This document shows, piece by piece, positions 42,250-50,388 of a DNA stretch of 64,000 nucleotides; within the stretch, counting starts at the first letter, position 1; each line of letters starts with the position of its first letter. Position numbers and translations under genes: made by a program. Origin of the DNA: RHLJ01 sp965222205 (GTDB lineage Bacteria > Bacteroidota > Rhodothermia > Balneolales > Balneolaceae); contig OZ244932.1 of NCBI GenBank assembly GCA_965222205.1, positions 2,914,001 to 2,978,000 on the forward strand. The letters run 5' to 3'. The notes below the pieces were generated by a model. That model was not told the DNA's origin. It saw only the letters and a program-made list of their open reading frames with translations, and did no database searches.

Positions 42250-43584
42250 ATGCACCACCTACACCGCGAAAAGCTTTTTTCTTTATTTGATGACAACCAA
42301 AGTGGCGTTGTTTTTATCCAGGGCGCTGAGACCATGTATCGTTACCAAACAGATTATGAGTTTCCTTTTCGGCAGGAATCCAATTTCTGGTATTTAACCG
42401 GCGCCAATGAAGCAGATTGCTCCCTGATTCTGGATTTGAAGAAAGAGGAGTATCACTTGTTTGTTCCAAAACGGGATGCTCAATATGCGGTCTGGCATGG
42501 CTATGTGAAAACAAAAAAGCAATATCAGGAGCAGTATAACCCGGATCACTTGCATTATCAAAACGATATTCTGAGTGTGTTAAATAAGCTGAAGCCGCAA
42601 ATCGTCTATTGCCTGAATGATGAACAAGCGGAGTTTATCGAAGATCTGGACCGCGGATTTAATGTAGAAACCGATGCGCTTGCTGATGCCCTGACTTACT
42701 GCCGCGTGTTAAAAACAGAGTGGGAACTCGACCAAATGCGGGAAGCATGCAGGGTGAATAATCTTGCCTACGAAGCGGTGATGAAAGCGATCAAGCCGGG
42801 GATGTATGAGTACGAATTGAAGGCTATTTTTAACAAAGTGCAGATTGAGAATAGGTTACTTCAGGATGCCTATAACGGAATTTTTGCCTCTGGAGTAAAT
42901 GCCTCCATTCTGCATTATGTGGAAAATACTGACAAAATTAATGACGGTGATTTATTCCTGATGGATGCAGGCTTTGAGTGCAATGGCTATGCCGCCGATT
43001 ACACCCGCACTTTTCCTGCCAACGGGAAATTCACTGAGATTCAGGCCGGGATTTACCAATCCGTTTTGAATGCCCATACGGAAGTGATTGAGTCTATCCG
43101 TCCCGGAGTGAAAATGGAGGACCTGCATTTAATGGCTTCCCGGATTATGATGGGTGGACTTAAAAAGCTTGGCATCATAAAGGGTGAGATTGATGACATT
43201 ATGGAGCAGAATATTTTTGCGCTGTTCTTCCCACACGGACTTGGTCACTTCCTTGGTTTAGATACCCATGATGTAGGCGGCTACCCAAAAGGCGTAGATC
43301 GCATTGACCGACCCGGAATTAAATTCCTGCGAGCCCGAAGAGAACTCCAGCCAGGAATGGTGATTACCATTGAGCCGGGTATTTATTTTGTGCCAGCTGT
43401 TCTTGAACCAGCTATAGAAGACCCCGAGCAATCGAAATTCCTGAATGTTGAGAAAGTGAAATCACTGCTGAATTTTGGCGGCATTCGCATTGAGGACAAC
43501 ATTGCCGTTACCGAAGATGGTTTCGAAAACCTGACCAATGTACCTAAAGAAATCAGTGAGATTGAAGCGTTGATGGCGGAGTGA
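42250..43584 (+). CDS. pepP: Xaa-Pro aminopeptidase (M24 family)
   Basis: About 444 residues. The N-terminal domain is FRQESNFWYLTGANEADCSLIL. The catalytic pita-bread fold carries the dinuclear metal ligands: Asp in FLMDAGFECNGYAADYTRTFP, His in FPHGLGHFLGLDTHDVGGYP, Glu in VITIEPGIYF and Glu in IRIEDNIAVTEDG. It releases N-terminal residues next to proline. TTG at 42238 would give four more residues; ATG 42250 is preferred. The integron-type cassette begins 98 bases after its stop. Confidence 0.93.
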   Translation: MHHLHREKLFSLFDDNQSGVVFIQGAETMYRYQTDYEFPFRQESNFWYLTGANEADCSLILDLKKEEYHLFVPKRDAQYAVWHGYVKTKKQYQEQYNPDHLHYQNDILSVLNKLKPQIVYCLNDEQAEFIEDLDRGFNVETDALADALTYCRVLKTEWELDQMREACRVNNLAYEAVMKAIKPGMYEYELKAIFNKVQIENRLLQDAYNGIFASGVNASILHYVENTDKINDGDLFLMDAGFECNGYAADYTRTFPANGKFTEIQAGIYQSVLNAHTEVIESIRPGVKMEDLHLMASRIMMGGLKKLGIIKGEIDDIMEQNIFALFFPHGLGHFLGLDTHDVGGYPKGVDRIDRPGIKFLRARRELQPGMVITIEPGIYFVPAVLEPAIEDPEQSKFLNVEKVKSLLNFGGIRIEDNIAVTEDGFENLTNVPKEISEIEALMAE

Positions 43585-43669
43585 TTCTCTGAGATTATAT
43601 CGGGACAAAGATTTTTCTAAAGTTGATGATTTATCTTGCTTTATAGGTATTTTTTACAGAATCTCATTC

Positions 43670-43682
43670 GGATAATAGTATG
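43670..43682. other. left flank of the cassette insertion site
   Basis: The sequence GGATAATAGTATG ends at G43682. Joining it to TTATACTGC after the attC site (44161 onward) recreates AGTATGTTATACT, an inverted repeat AGTAT-GTT-ATACT around the GTT triplet. That is what precise cassette excision would leave. No attI-like site or earlier attC is visible to the left. Confidence 0.6.
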
Positions 43683-44160
43683 TTAGGTGCATACAAATGA
43701 AGAAATTGCCAAATCTTTTATCATCCTCTTTCTTCAGAGTAATTATTTGCTTTCTAGTTTATGTCCTCTCATGGTTTCCGTGGATTCCATTATTACAATA
43801 TTTCGAAGTCTTTGATGATAAAGGTGCTCTTGTAATCATTGTTACTCCAGGCGCTCTACCAATAGCGTTAATCATAATTACTGTTCTCGATTTACTTTTA
43901 AAAAGAATTCAATTTCTTCGGAAGAGAGCGGATATTTTCTTCGGAATTGAACTTATAATTAGTTTACTATTATTCTTCCCTAGTTTAGTACTTGGTTTTG
44001 GTGCTATGGGTATATTTTGCACATTATTTAACTGCTAAATGCACCTAACAAGCGTTTCAAGTCGGACGCAGGTAGTGATCGCTGGAAAGCTTGTGAGCAA
44101 TAAAATTAATCCGTTACTTCAACTAAAACCGAAAACCTGCGCCGCTTAAACGCCGGGTCG
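43683..44160 (+). mobile_element. integron-type gene cassette (isolated)
   Basis: The 478-bp unit runs from TTAGGTGCAT (43683) to G44160. It begins 14 bases before a single open frame, and the frame stops 4 bases before the attC site; such compactness is typical of cassettes. The left-end sequence GTTAGGTGCAT (43682-43692) is the perfect 11-base inverse complement of ATGCACCTAAC (44039-44049), the first half of attC. In a circular cassette these two parts form one continuous attC, which is the diagnostic signature. Flanks are ordinary chromosomal genes (pepP and a DUF1801 gene), and no integrase gene lies in the window. Confidence 0.85.
43697..44038 (+). CDS. cassette-encoded small membrane protein of unknown function
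   Basis: 113 residues with three predicted membrane helices: FFRVIICFLVYVLSWFPWIP, LVIIVTPGALPIALIIITVL and IELIISLLLFFPSLVLGFGAM, plus a short basic loop KRIQFLRKRAD. No family is recognised. The gene is visibly more AT-rich than its neighbours, consistent with recent acquisition as a cassette. The start ATG 43697 lies just inside the cassette and the stop TAA 44036-44038 touches the attC. A cell-envelope role is all that can be inferred. Confidence 0.8.
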   Translation: MKKLPNLLSSSFFRVIICFLVYVLSWFPWIPLLQYFEVFDDKGALVIIVTPGALPIALIIITVLDLLLKRIQFLRKRADIFFGIELIISLLLFFPSLVLGFGAMGIFCTLFNC

Positions 44161-44166
44161 TTATAC
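44043..44166. other. attC: attC recombination site of the cassette
   Basis: R'' core ACCTAAC (44043-44049, fits RYYYAAC) and R' core GTTATAC (44160-44166, one mismatch to GTTRRRY). Between them the arms fold: GCGTTT with AAACGC (44052-44057 with 44148-44153), AAG with CTT, CGG with CCG, CGCAGGT with ACCTGCG (44067-44073 with 44135-44141). Single bases C44058 and A44066 stay unpaired on the top strand, so a G and a T would be extrahelical on the bottom strand, as in classical attC sites. The spacer 44074-44134 is the variable terminal loop. The motif AACAA-N-TTTCAAG resembles known aadA and VCR attC sites. Confidence 0.82.
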
Positions 44167-44190
44167 TGCTAAACACATGAAAGGCTTTCC

Positions 44191-44292
44191 CCTCGTCACG
44201 TAGCTCTGCTGCGTGATGCGCTCTCAGAAGCTCCTGCTTCTATTGAGGCAGAGCCTCAAGTTTACACTCCGAAGGAGGACCTTTGGAACGAG
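44191..44292. repeat. multi-hairpin element downstream of the cassette
   Basis: Outer stem CCTCGT/ACGAGG encloses four hairpins: TCACG/CGTGA (44195-44215), AGAAG/CTTCT (44226-44241), TTGAGGC/GCCTCAA (44243-44259), and CCGAAGG/CCTTTGG with G-U pair (44269-44286). The loops carry CTCCTG, AGA and AGGA. It fills most of the gap before the DUF1801 gene. Confidence 0.75.
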
Positions 44293-44372
44293 GTTTAACA
44301 CCATTGACATAGGGTTGTCAGTAGTAACCATTATATTAGCTTCCGATACTAATCAGAGAATAAACTGGAATC

Positions 44373-44765
44373 ATGGAGTCATCCGTTAAAGAAAAATTCG
44401 ATGCCTATCCGGATCACATCAAACCAAAGATGGAAGAGTTGAGAGCACTCATCTATCATGTGGCGGAAAACACGGAAGGAATCGGGCAGATTACCGAGAC
44501 CCTTAAGTGGAGCGAACCTGCTTACCTGACTTCTAAACCCAAAAGCGGCACTACCGTTCGCATTGACTGGAAAAAACGGAGCCCCGATCAAGTCGGAATC
44601 TATGTAAACTGTAACACTTCTCTGGTTGAGAAATACCGTGGCATGTTTTCGGGCGAGCTTGAATTCGAAGGCAATCGGGCAATTATGATTCCTGCTAACC
44701 AACCTATTCCTGAAGACGCCTTAAAAATCTGTATTCAAATGGCACTTACGTATCACCTGAAATAG
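44373..44765 (+). CDS. DUF1801-family protein
   Basis: 130-residue protein of the DUF1801 (YdhG-like) fold. Recognisable parts are FDAYPDHIKPKMEELRALIYHVAENTEGI, TLKWSEPAYLT and VGIYVNCNTSLVEKYR. The family is widespread, small and cytosolic. Its function is not established. It stands alone downstream of the cassette and the multi-hairpin element. Confidence 0.85.
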   Translation: MESSVKEKFDAYPDHIKPKMEELRALIYHVAENTEGIGQITETLKWSEPAYLTSKPKSGTTVRIDWKKRSPDQVGIYVNCNTSLVEKYRGMFSGELEFEGNRAIMIPANQPIPEDALKICIQMALTYHLK

Positions 44766-44803
44766 TATTTGCAGAATTATAAAAAAAACGGATATTAGCA
44801 GGC

Positions 44804-45892
44804 ATGAAAAGCCTGTTTTCTATATTTGCCTTCTGTTTGATTTTCACTTCTTCTGCCCACAGCAACCCAGCTGATGCGATCAGCTACACGATATCCGGCT
44901 ATGTGTATGATGACGAAACAAAAGATCCTATTCCCGGGGCAAGCGTTTATTTATCGGGGACTACAATAGGAACTCAAACTATGCAGGATGGATCATTTTC
45001 TTTTACTACGCCTTATAAGGGGGCTGCACAACTGGTGGTAAGCTTCGTTGGCTATGATTCGAAATCTGAAAATGTGTTGTTAGCCTCATCCGGATCAGCC
45101 AGTCATACTTTTTATTTAAAAGCCAGAATAACCGAATTAAGCGAAATTGTAGTTACTTCCAGTAATAAGGAGTGGCAAAGTAATTACCGCTTATTCAGAG
45201 ATTTCTTTCTTGGTGAAGGCAGATTTTCCAGAAGTGTTCAATTGAGAAATCCTGAAGTCTTAAACTTTGAGGAAAAGGAAAACGGATTGGTTCAGGTGAC
45301 CGCCTCAAACCCATTAATTATTATGAACCGCGCCCTAGGTTACCGAATTGAATCTGATTTTTTAGATGTTGCCTTCAACAAGTTTGATAAAACGGGGGTA
45401 TATAAAATCTATGCGAACTATTCCGAATTACCCCGGGCGACAGATGCAGCAAAAAGAAGATGGGCAAACAATCGGAAAACCGTTTATGAAGGCTCATCCA
45501 TGCATTTTTACCGAAGCCTGTTAAATGGAAGTCACCTAAAAGAAGGTTTTTCCTTTCAAATCCGGGAGGGAGGTAAAATCGAGGTCAGTGATAATCTGGC
45601 GGCACTTATTAAGTACTATCCAAAATTATGGAATCCAATTAGAGAGCATTATTCTATGTTTGAGTTAACCGAAAACCAGGTAGTTGTTGGGTATAACATT
45701 CGGTTTGATATGAACAGAAACATTGAAAATCAGGACAACCTCACCTATATAAGTTATGCCAGCACCGCCCCTTTTTTTCTGATTGATGGTAATGGTATGC
45801 TCTATGATCCTGCTCACCTGAAATATATTGGAAAATGGGCCAGAGAAAAGGCCTCTGCACTTCTTCCAACTAATTATGATCCAAACGAATAA
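44804..45892 (+). CDS. carboxypeptidase-like regulatory domain surface protein
   Basis: 362 residues with a signal peptide (LFSIFAFCLIFTSSAHS). Next is a CarboxypepD_reg-like Ig-type domain (YTISGYVYDDETKDPIPGASVYLSGTTIGTQTMQDGSFSF), familiar from Bacteroidota surface and TonB-linked proteins. The remaining ~240 residues have no obvious family. They lack TonB-receptor barrel length, so this is a stand-alone secreted or anchored protein. The exact ligand is unknown. Confidence 0.8.
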   Translation: MKSLFSIFAFCLIFTSSAHSNPADAISYTISGYVYDDETKDPIPGASVYLSGTTIGTQTMQDGSFSFTTPYKGAAQLVVSFVGYDSKSENVLLASSGSASHTFYLKARITELSEIVVTSSNKEWQSNYRLFRDFFLGEGRFSRSVQLRNPEVLNFEEKENGLVQVTASNPLIIMNRALGYRIESDFLDVAFNKFDKTGVYKIYANYSELPRATDAAKRRWANNRKTVYEGSSMHFYRSLLNGSHLKEGFSFQIREGGKIEVSDNLAALIKYYPKLWNPIREHYSMFELTENQVVVGYNIRFDMNRNIENQDNLTYISYASTAPFFLIDGNGMLYDPAHLKYIGKWAREKASALLPTNYDPNE

Positions 45893-45941
45893 TTTCTCTT
45901 TTAACTGAACTAATCCGGACAAGAGTTGCTTATTATTCGCA

Positions 45942-46994
45942 ATGAAATTTATCATCAAAAGAGTATTTATGACCGTACTAATTATCCTGGGGATATTCAT
46001 ACTTCTTGTGCTTGGACTTGGCTCATGGACCTCCGCGCCGGGCTATAACGGTGAGCATACTAATCACTTTGATGGCAGCAAGTTTATAAACGGAGATGGA
46101 TATGAAGAAAAGACCTTTGCTGATCTTTTTAAATGGATGACCACACGAAAACCAGGGGAGTGGACGGAGCTTACTGAGGATGACATCACTTATGGAGAAA
46201 AACCGGCAGGCCGGATTAACGATACCACTCAGGTTATTACTTACATCAATCACTCTACTTTTTTGATTCAGACCGATGGGTTGAACTTCATCACTGATCC
46301 GGTATACAGCGAGCGGGTTTCTCCATTCAGTTTTGCGGGACCAAAACGCATGCGCCCACCCGGCATTCGTTTTGAGGATTTACCTGAAATCGATTTCGTA
46401 CTCCTGAGTCATAACCATTATGATCATCTGGATATCAATACCCTGAAAAGAATCCAGGAAACGCACGACCCAACTTTTATCGCTCCGCTTGGAGTTGATT
46501 TATACCTGAACAAGAAAGGACTCAACAAGACGGTATCGCTGGATTGGTGGGAGGAAACTTCAGCTTCTGATTCGGTGGATGTAGCTGCGGTGCGGGCGCA
46601 ACATTTTTCAAGTCGGGGCATGTTTGATCGCGATAAAACACTATGGGCAGGATTTGTAATCAAATCCCAAAATGGAAACCTCTACTTTGCAGGTGATACG
46701 GGCTATAATACTTTCTTCTCAGAGATCGGAGAGCGGTATGCCCCCATCAAAACTTCAATTATTCCAATCGGAGCGTATATCCCGAGATGGTTTATGAGCC
46801 CGGTTCATGTCGATCCTGCTCAGGCCCTTCAAATTCACAAAGATCTAAAATCAGAACTTAGTATCGGAATGCATTTCGGTACTTTCCCTCTAGCGGATGA
46901 TGGGCAAGATGATCCCATCAAAGATTTCAATAAAGTCGTAGGTGATGAGAATTTTATCCTGATTGGTGAAGGAGAAAAACTGGTTAGAGATTGA
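45942..46994 (+). CDS. membrane-anchored MBL-fold metallo-hydrolase
   Basis: 350 residues: an N-terminal membrane helix (RVFMTVLIILGIFILLVLGLG) and a metallo-beta-lactamase domain with zinc motif SHNHYDHLD, RAQHFSSRGM, FAGDTGYNTFF and IPIGAYIPRWFMSPVHVDP. These fit the NAPE-PLD/UlaG-like subgroup, where the enzyme hydrolyses phospholipid or lactone phosphodiesters. The final residues SIGMHFGTFPL give the last His. Substrate: N-acyl phosphatidylethanolamine-type or another lipid, inferred only from family. Confidence 0.85.
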   Translation: MKFIIKRVFMTVLIILGIFILLVLGLGSWTSAPGYNGEHTNHFDGSKFINGDGYEEKTFADLFKWMTTRKPGEWTELTEDDITYGEKPAGRINDTTQVITYINHSTFLIQTDGLNFITDPVYSERVSPFSFAGPKRMRPPGIRFEDLPEIDFVLLSHNHYDHLDINTLKRIQETHDPTFIAPLGVDLYLNKKGLNKTVSLDWWEETSASDSVDVAAVRAQHFSSRGMFDRDKTLWAGFVIKSQNGNLYFAGDTGYNTFFSEIGERYAPIKTSIIPIGAYIPRWFMSPVHVDPAQALQIHKDLKSELSIGMHFGTFPLADDGQDDPIKDFNKVVGDENFILIGEGEKLVRD

Positions 46995-47008
46995 TGATCC
47001 AGGATTAG

Positions 47009-47139
47009 GGTCATCCCGAATTTATTTCGGGATCTTTGTGAGACTTAGAAGTGACAGATAGCTATAAAAATGACTAAAGCCTGATGCGTAAGATCATGAA
47101 ACTTCCGAAGGAATGCCTTCGGCAAAGTTCAGGATGACC
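47009..47139. repeat. dispersed-type hairpin element (GGTCATCC...GGATGACC)
   Basis: The outer stem GGTCATCC/GGATGACC (47009-47016 with 47132-47139, perfect) encloses hairpin CCCGAA/TTCGGG (47015-47030) and hairpin AACTT-CCGAAG/CTTCGG-AAGTT (47100-47129). Elements with this wording, ending in TTCAGGATGAC, are common between genes in Bacteroidota relatives. One copy here, in the gap between the MBL and DoxX genes. Confidence 0.78.
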
Positions 47140-47185
47140 TGATTAGTTTTATTCTCATAAAGCGTGAAAAATAGTACCAGAGGTA

Positions 47186-47617
47186 CTACTTCTTCAACAT
47201 CTCATCCAGGCTGTATTTCCCCGGCGAGATCATCATCAAACCAAAAAAAGTGAACATCATTTTCATGGCATGAGATGCTCCTTTGAATCCATCACCCCGC
47301 TCTAAATGAGTAATTGTTGCAACCAGCATTGTGATGCAAAGTAGTGCTGCCATCAACCGATATTTATATCCCAAAGCAAATAACAAAGCTCCTACCGATT
47401 CAACAAATGCAGCCATAAATCCCCAAAAGAGATAAATGGCGTCTATTCCAAAACCGGGCATATTCTTGCCTAATCCGATCCAGCGTTCGGGACCGCCTGT
47501 TATTTTCCCCCACCCATGAAGGAACAGGTACGAAAGACCTACCCCAAGTCGTAAGATGAGTAAGCCAATATCTTTGTGTTTAGTTAGAAAGGTGAGGTTT
47601 GTATCAAATTTTGCCAT
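47186..47617 (-). CDS. DoxX-family membrane protein
   Basis: 143 residues, four membrane helices, family start LLILRLGVGLSYLFLHGWGKITGG and AAFVESVGALLFALGYKYRLMAALLCITML. DoxX proteins are small integral membrane proteins linked in some bacteria to redox and oxidative stress functions. Here it stands alone on the minus strand, with no operon partner. Confidence 0.9.
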   Translation of the reverse strand: MAKFDTNLTFLTKHKDIGLLILRLGVGLSYLFLHGWGKITGGPERWIGLGKNMPGFGIDAIYLFWGFMAAFVESVGALLFALGYKYRLMAALLCITMLVATITHLERGDGFKGASHAMKMMFTFFGLMMISPGKYSLDEMLKK

Positions 47618-47700
47618 ATAGATTCATTTTGTTCAAAATGAACCAACAAAGTTCTCTACTCTAAAGTTTTATTACTTTAGAATATTTTTACTAAGCCTGT

Positions 47701-47919
47701 TTATACACATTTATTTTTGCTGCATTCCAGTATTATTTTTCTGCGTTCGGAATAGTAGCTGAAACCTTCTTCTTCAATTGAAGAGAAATCAATCTTAAAA
47801 GAATCCCTTTGTGATAAACCGGAACTCCCTTTACTATCACTCTCAGCTAAGCCAATTCCAAGTGTTAGAAGAGCCAGAATGATGCCGGCCAGGATTTTTG
47901 CTAATAAACTCTCTTTCAT
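47701..47919 (-). CDS. small membrane-anchored protein of unknown function
   Basis: 72 residues. Its N-terminal hydrophobic segment (LLAKILAGIILALLTLGIGLA) looks like an uncleaved signal or anchor. A short polar tail rich in Ser and Glu with two Cys (ECSKNKC) follows. It starts one base after the stop of the large DUF5916 gene, so it is very probably co-transcribed. It is too short for a family assignment. Two C-terminal Cys may form a disulphide. Confidence 0.6.
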   Translation of the reverse strand: MKESLLAKILAGIILALLTLGIGLAESDSKGSSGLSQRDSFKIDFSSIEEEGFSYYSERRKIILECSKNKCV

Positions 47920-47920
47920 A

Positions 47921-50128
47921 TCAATTAAACCAGTAGTTCATTTTAAATACCATTCCCCGGTTTTTAACACCAAAATTTTCGGTACCGTAGTTGTCGTTAT
48001 ACACAAGATAAATATCGCTCATCGGAGCGAATCTCCATTGCAACCTGCTGTTTACGTTAAAATTATCCGATTGTGTATTGTATTGCAGAAAAGTGGTCCA
48101 GTTTAGGCTGTTCGAAAAACTGATCTCTGCTTGAGGACCGATTAAATGGAGAGTGGCTTCTCCGTAATTTTCCGGCAATTCAACCCGGTTTCCTATATAT
48201 CTGATTCCAAAATTCCCCCAGGGTTGGGTACGTACATTTACGTTCCCGCCGAACCCTAATCGTGTGCCATCATAAAACCCTCCGTATGAGCTCTGTAATC
48301 CACCGCTGATTATCCCCCTTGGATCTGTCTCATATTCTATTCCATACCGGTAGAAGTTGTATGTTTTTGCAGGAAGAAATTCTTCTCCTCCAACTAGATC
48401 AGTTGGAAATAACAATCGAACATCATGATTTTCAAAATAAACATCAAAAAAACCAATATGTTTTGTTGAAAGGTTATAATAGGCAGCTATGATACGATCA
48501 ACTCTTTCACCATCGTTTTCCCAGTTGAATACCGCCCAGGTTCCAATTTCTTGAGAATTAATCCAACCTGAACTTGGTCTGAATATTTTACCTATCCATG
48601 GATTTAAGTTTATAAACCCTACCCTAATTAATGAATCTCTGGCTGCATCATAATGATATGACCGTCTGGAAAACCCCAATTCGTTGATGTAGTTATCGCC
48701 TACACGATCGCCTGTTACTCCCCAAAAGAAGTTTCCGTTATTATACATCAGGGTAGCTCCAAAGAAAGAAGCATCGTTCAGGTTTTCTTCGGTTTGTGAC
48801 CAGTGATATCGGGCGTTTCCTGTTAACCTGCCACTTTCTGTGGAATAGTGAAACTCAGCCCCCAAAGTTCGGTTGAAATCCTCTTCGGTGTTGTTAGTCC
48901 CATCAAAAGCCGAACGATTGGTTACCAACGCTTTAATACTGCTTCGACCAAATACTTGTTGCTGAACTGCACCTACTAAGTAGTTATTGGCTCCGAATCC
49001 ATCAATACTTCGTGTTTGAACGTTTAAAGCTCCCACCCTCAAATTATCCGTTACATTCCCGGTCACCCGACCCCCAAATATAATCGGCACCAACTCTCCA
49101 TCGCTTATACCAATCTGACGTGAAAAAAATGGCTTTACTCCCCAGGTACCAAAGCTGGAAAATAAGTCGCTGTTTTCAAGAAAGAAGGCTCTTTTTTCAG
49201 GAAAAAAGATGCTAAAGCGAGAGAGGTTGGTTACCTGTTGATCGACGTCTACGGTTGAGAAATCCGGGTTCAGGGTAAGATCCATTTTAAGCTTAGAACC
49301 AATGGGGATTTTTGCATCCAAACCGACATCCAGGTCTCCCCCGTATCTTGAGCTCTCTTCAAAGTCTCGATCCGCTGATGCCAATACATACGGCTGAAGC
49401 GCTATTCGCTGCTTCCTTTTTTCTGGAGGAGTTTCCATCTTGAGCGTTCCCAAATAGCCTAAATCAATTCCCGGAAACCCCTGAGGTACATGGCTCCAAG
49501 TGGAAAATTCGTTTCGCTTCATATCATTCCGTACAAAATTAATACCCCACTCATCACTTTCCGGATCATAATTAATTGACTTAAACGGAATTGCGAATTC
49601 AGCTACCCAATACTCGTCATATACTTTCACCGAACTACTCCAGGCATTATCCCAATTGAAATCCGGCCGCGTTCTGGAGTTCTCAATACTCACTACCCCG
49701 TCAACTCTGGCTCCGGCCGCATTCACTCCGAAAATAAAACCATTTGTTTTTTGATTGTAGGGATCCAGCACCACAGTAAATCCATCACTATCCCAATGGT
49801 AAGAGCTATTATCTCTTTTCAATGATTTAATAACGAGATCTTCTTTTTTCTGATAGTTGATTGCACCGATGTAGAGAAACTCATCATCGTAGGTAACCCA
49901 AGCTTGGGTCTGGGCTTCTGCTAAGCCGGTATCTTTCGGCCATTTATTTAGAAAATCGGAAGTAAGTACTGCCGTAGTCCAGGCTTGTTCATCCAGTTTT
50001 CCATCGATGGATATTTTGAGGTCAGACTTTCTTGACTCAAGAACAAACTCTTCGATAATAGATTGTTCCTGAGCATTCACAACTCCGGATAGGAATAATA
50101 AGATTAATAAAGATCGTAACTTCTTCAT
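47921..50128 (-). CDS. DUF5916 / CBM9-like outer-membrane protein
   Basis: 735 residues with a signal peptide (LRSLLILLFLSGVVNA). The N-terminal ~200 residues match the carbohydrate-binding family 9-like module (DLKISIDGKLDEQAWTTAVLTSDFL ... VTYDDEFLYIGAINYQKK). The rest is the DUF5916 barrel: RVDGVVSIENSRTRPDFNWDNAWSSSVK, WVAEFAIPFKSINYD, then aromatic, alternating strands to the end. The combination occurs in many Bacteroidota and Balneolota surface proteins of unknown ligand. A 72-residue gene follows at 1 base. Confidence 0.85.
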   Translation of the reverse strand: MKKLRSLLILLFLSGVVNAQEQSIIEEFVLESRKSDLKISIDGKLDEQAWTTAVLTSDFLNKWPKDTGLAEAQTQAWVTYDDEFLYIGAINYQKKEDLVIKSLKRDNSSYHWDSDGFTVVLDPYNQKTNGFIFGVNAAGARVDGVVSIENSRTRPDFNWDNAWSSSVKVYDEYWVAEFAIPFKSINYDPESDEWGINFVRNDMKRNEFSTWSHVPQGFPGIDLGYLGTLKMETPPEKRKQRIALQPYVLASADRDFEESSRYGGDLDVGLDAKIPIGSKLKMDLTLNPDFSTVDVDQQVTNLSRFSIFFPEKRAFFLENSDLFSSFGTWGVKPFFSRQIGISDGELVPIIFGGRVTGNVTDNLRVGALNVQTRSIDGFGANNYLVGAVQQQVFGRSSIKALVTNRSAFDGTNNTEEDFNRTLGAEFHYSTESGRLTGNARYHWSQTEENLNDASFFGATLMYNNGNFFWGVTGDRVGDNYINELGFSRRSYHYDAARDSLIRVGFINLNPWIGKIFRPSSGWINSQEIGTWAVFNWENDGERVDRIIAAYYNLSTKHIGFFDVYFENHDVRLLFPTDLVGGEEFLPAKTYNFYRYGIEYETDPRGIISGGLQSSYGGFYDGTRLGFGGNVNVRTQPWGNFGIRYIGNRVELPENYGEATLHLIGPQAEISFSNSLNWTTFLQYNTQSDNFNVNSRLQWRFAPMSDIYLVYNDNYGTENFGVKNRGMVFKMNYWFN

Positions 50129-50388
50129 GGGCTTTGTAGATTTTATTGATGCCCGGAGATAAAAATTTCTTCTTTATATATTGGGAGACATCGATATACA
50201 CCCCACATTTATCCCCAAAAAACACTTATCTACTTGATTGTGGCATTTGCAATCTTTTAAGTAACCTTCGCAGCCTTTAAGCAGTAGTATGCAGATTGAA
50301 TACTCTAACTCCCCACATTCTTACTTCAAGTTGATTATTTTACATACTTGTTGGTTGTCTAATCGGGGATAAATCAAATAAAACACAT

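Noticed and set aside
43585..43682. Possible attI site or preceding attC left of the cassette
   Set aside because: No foldable arms or second core are visible before G43682; only the single GTT boundary is there.
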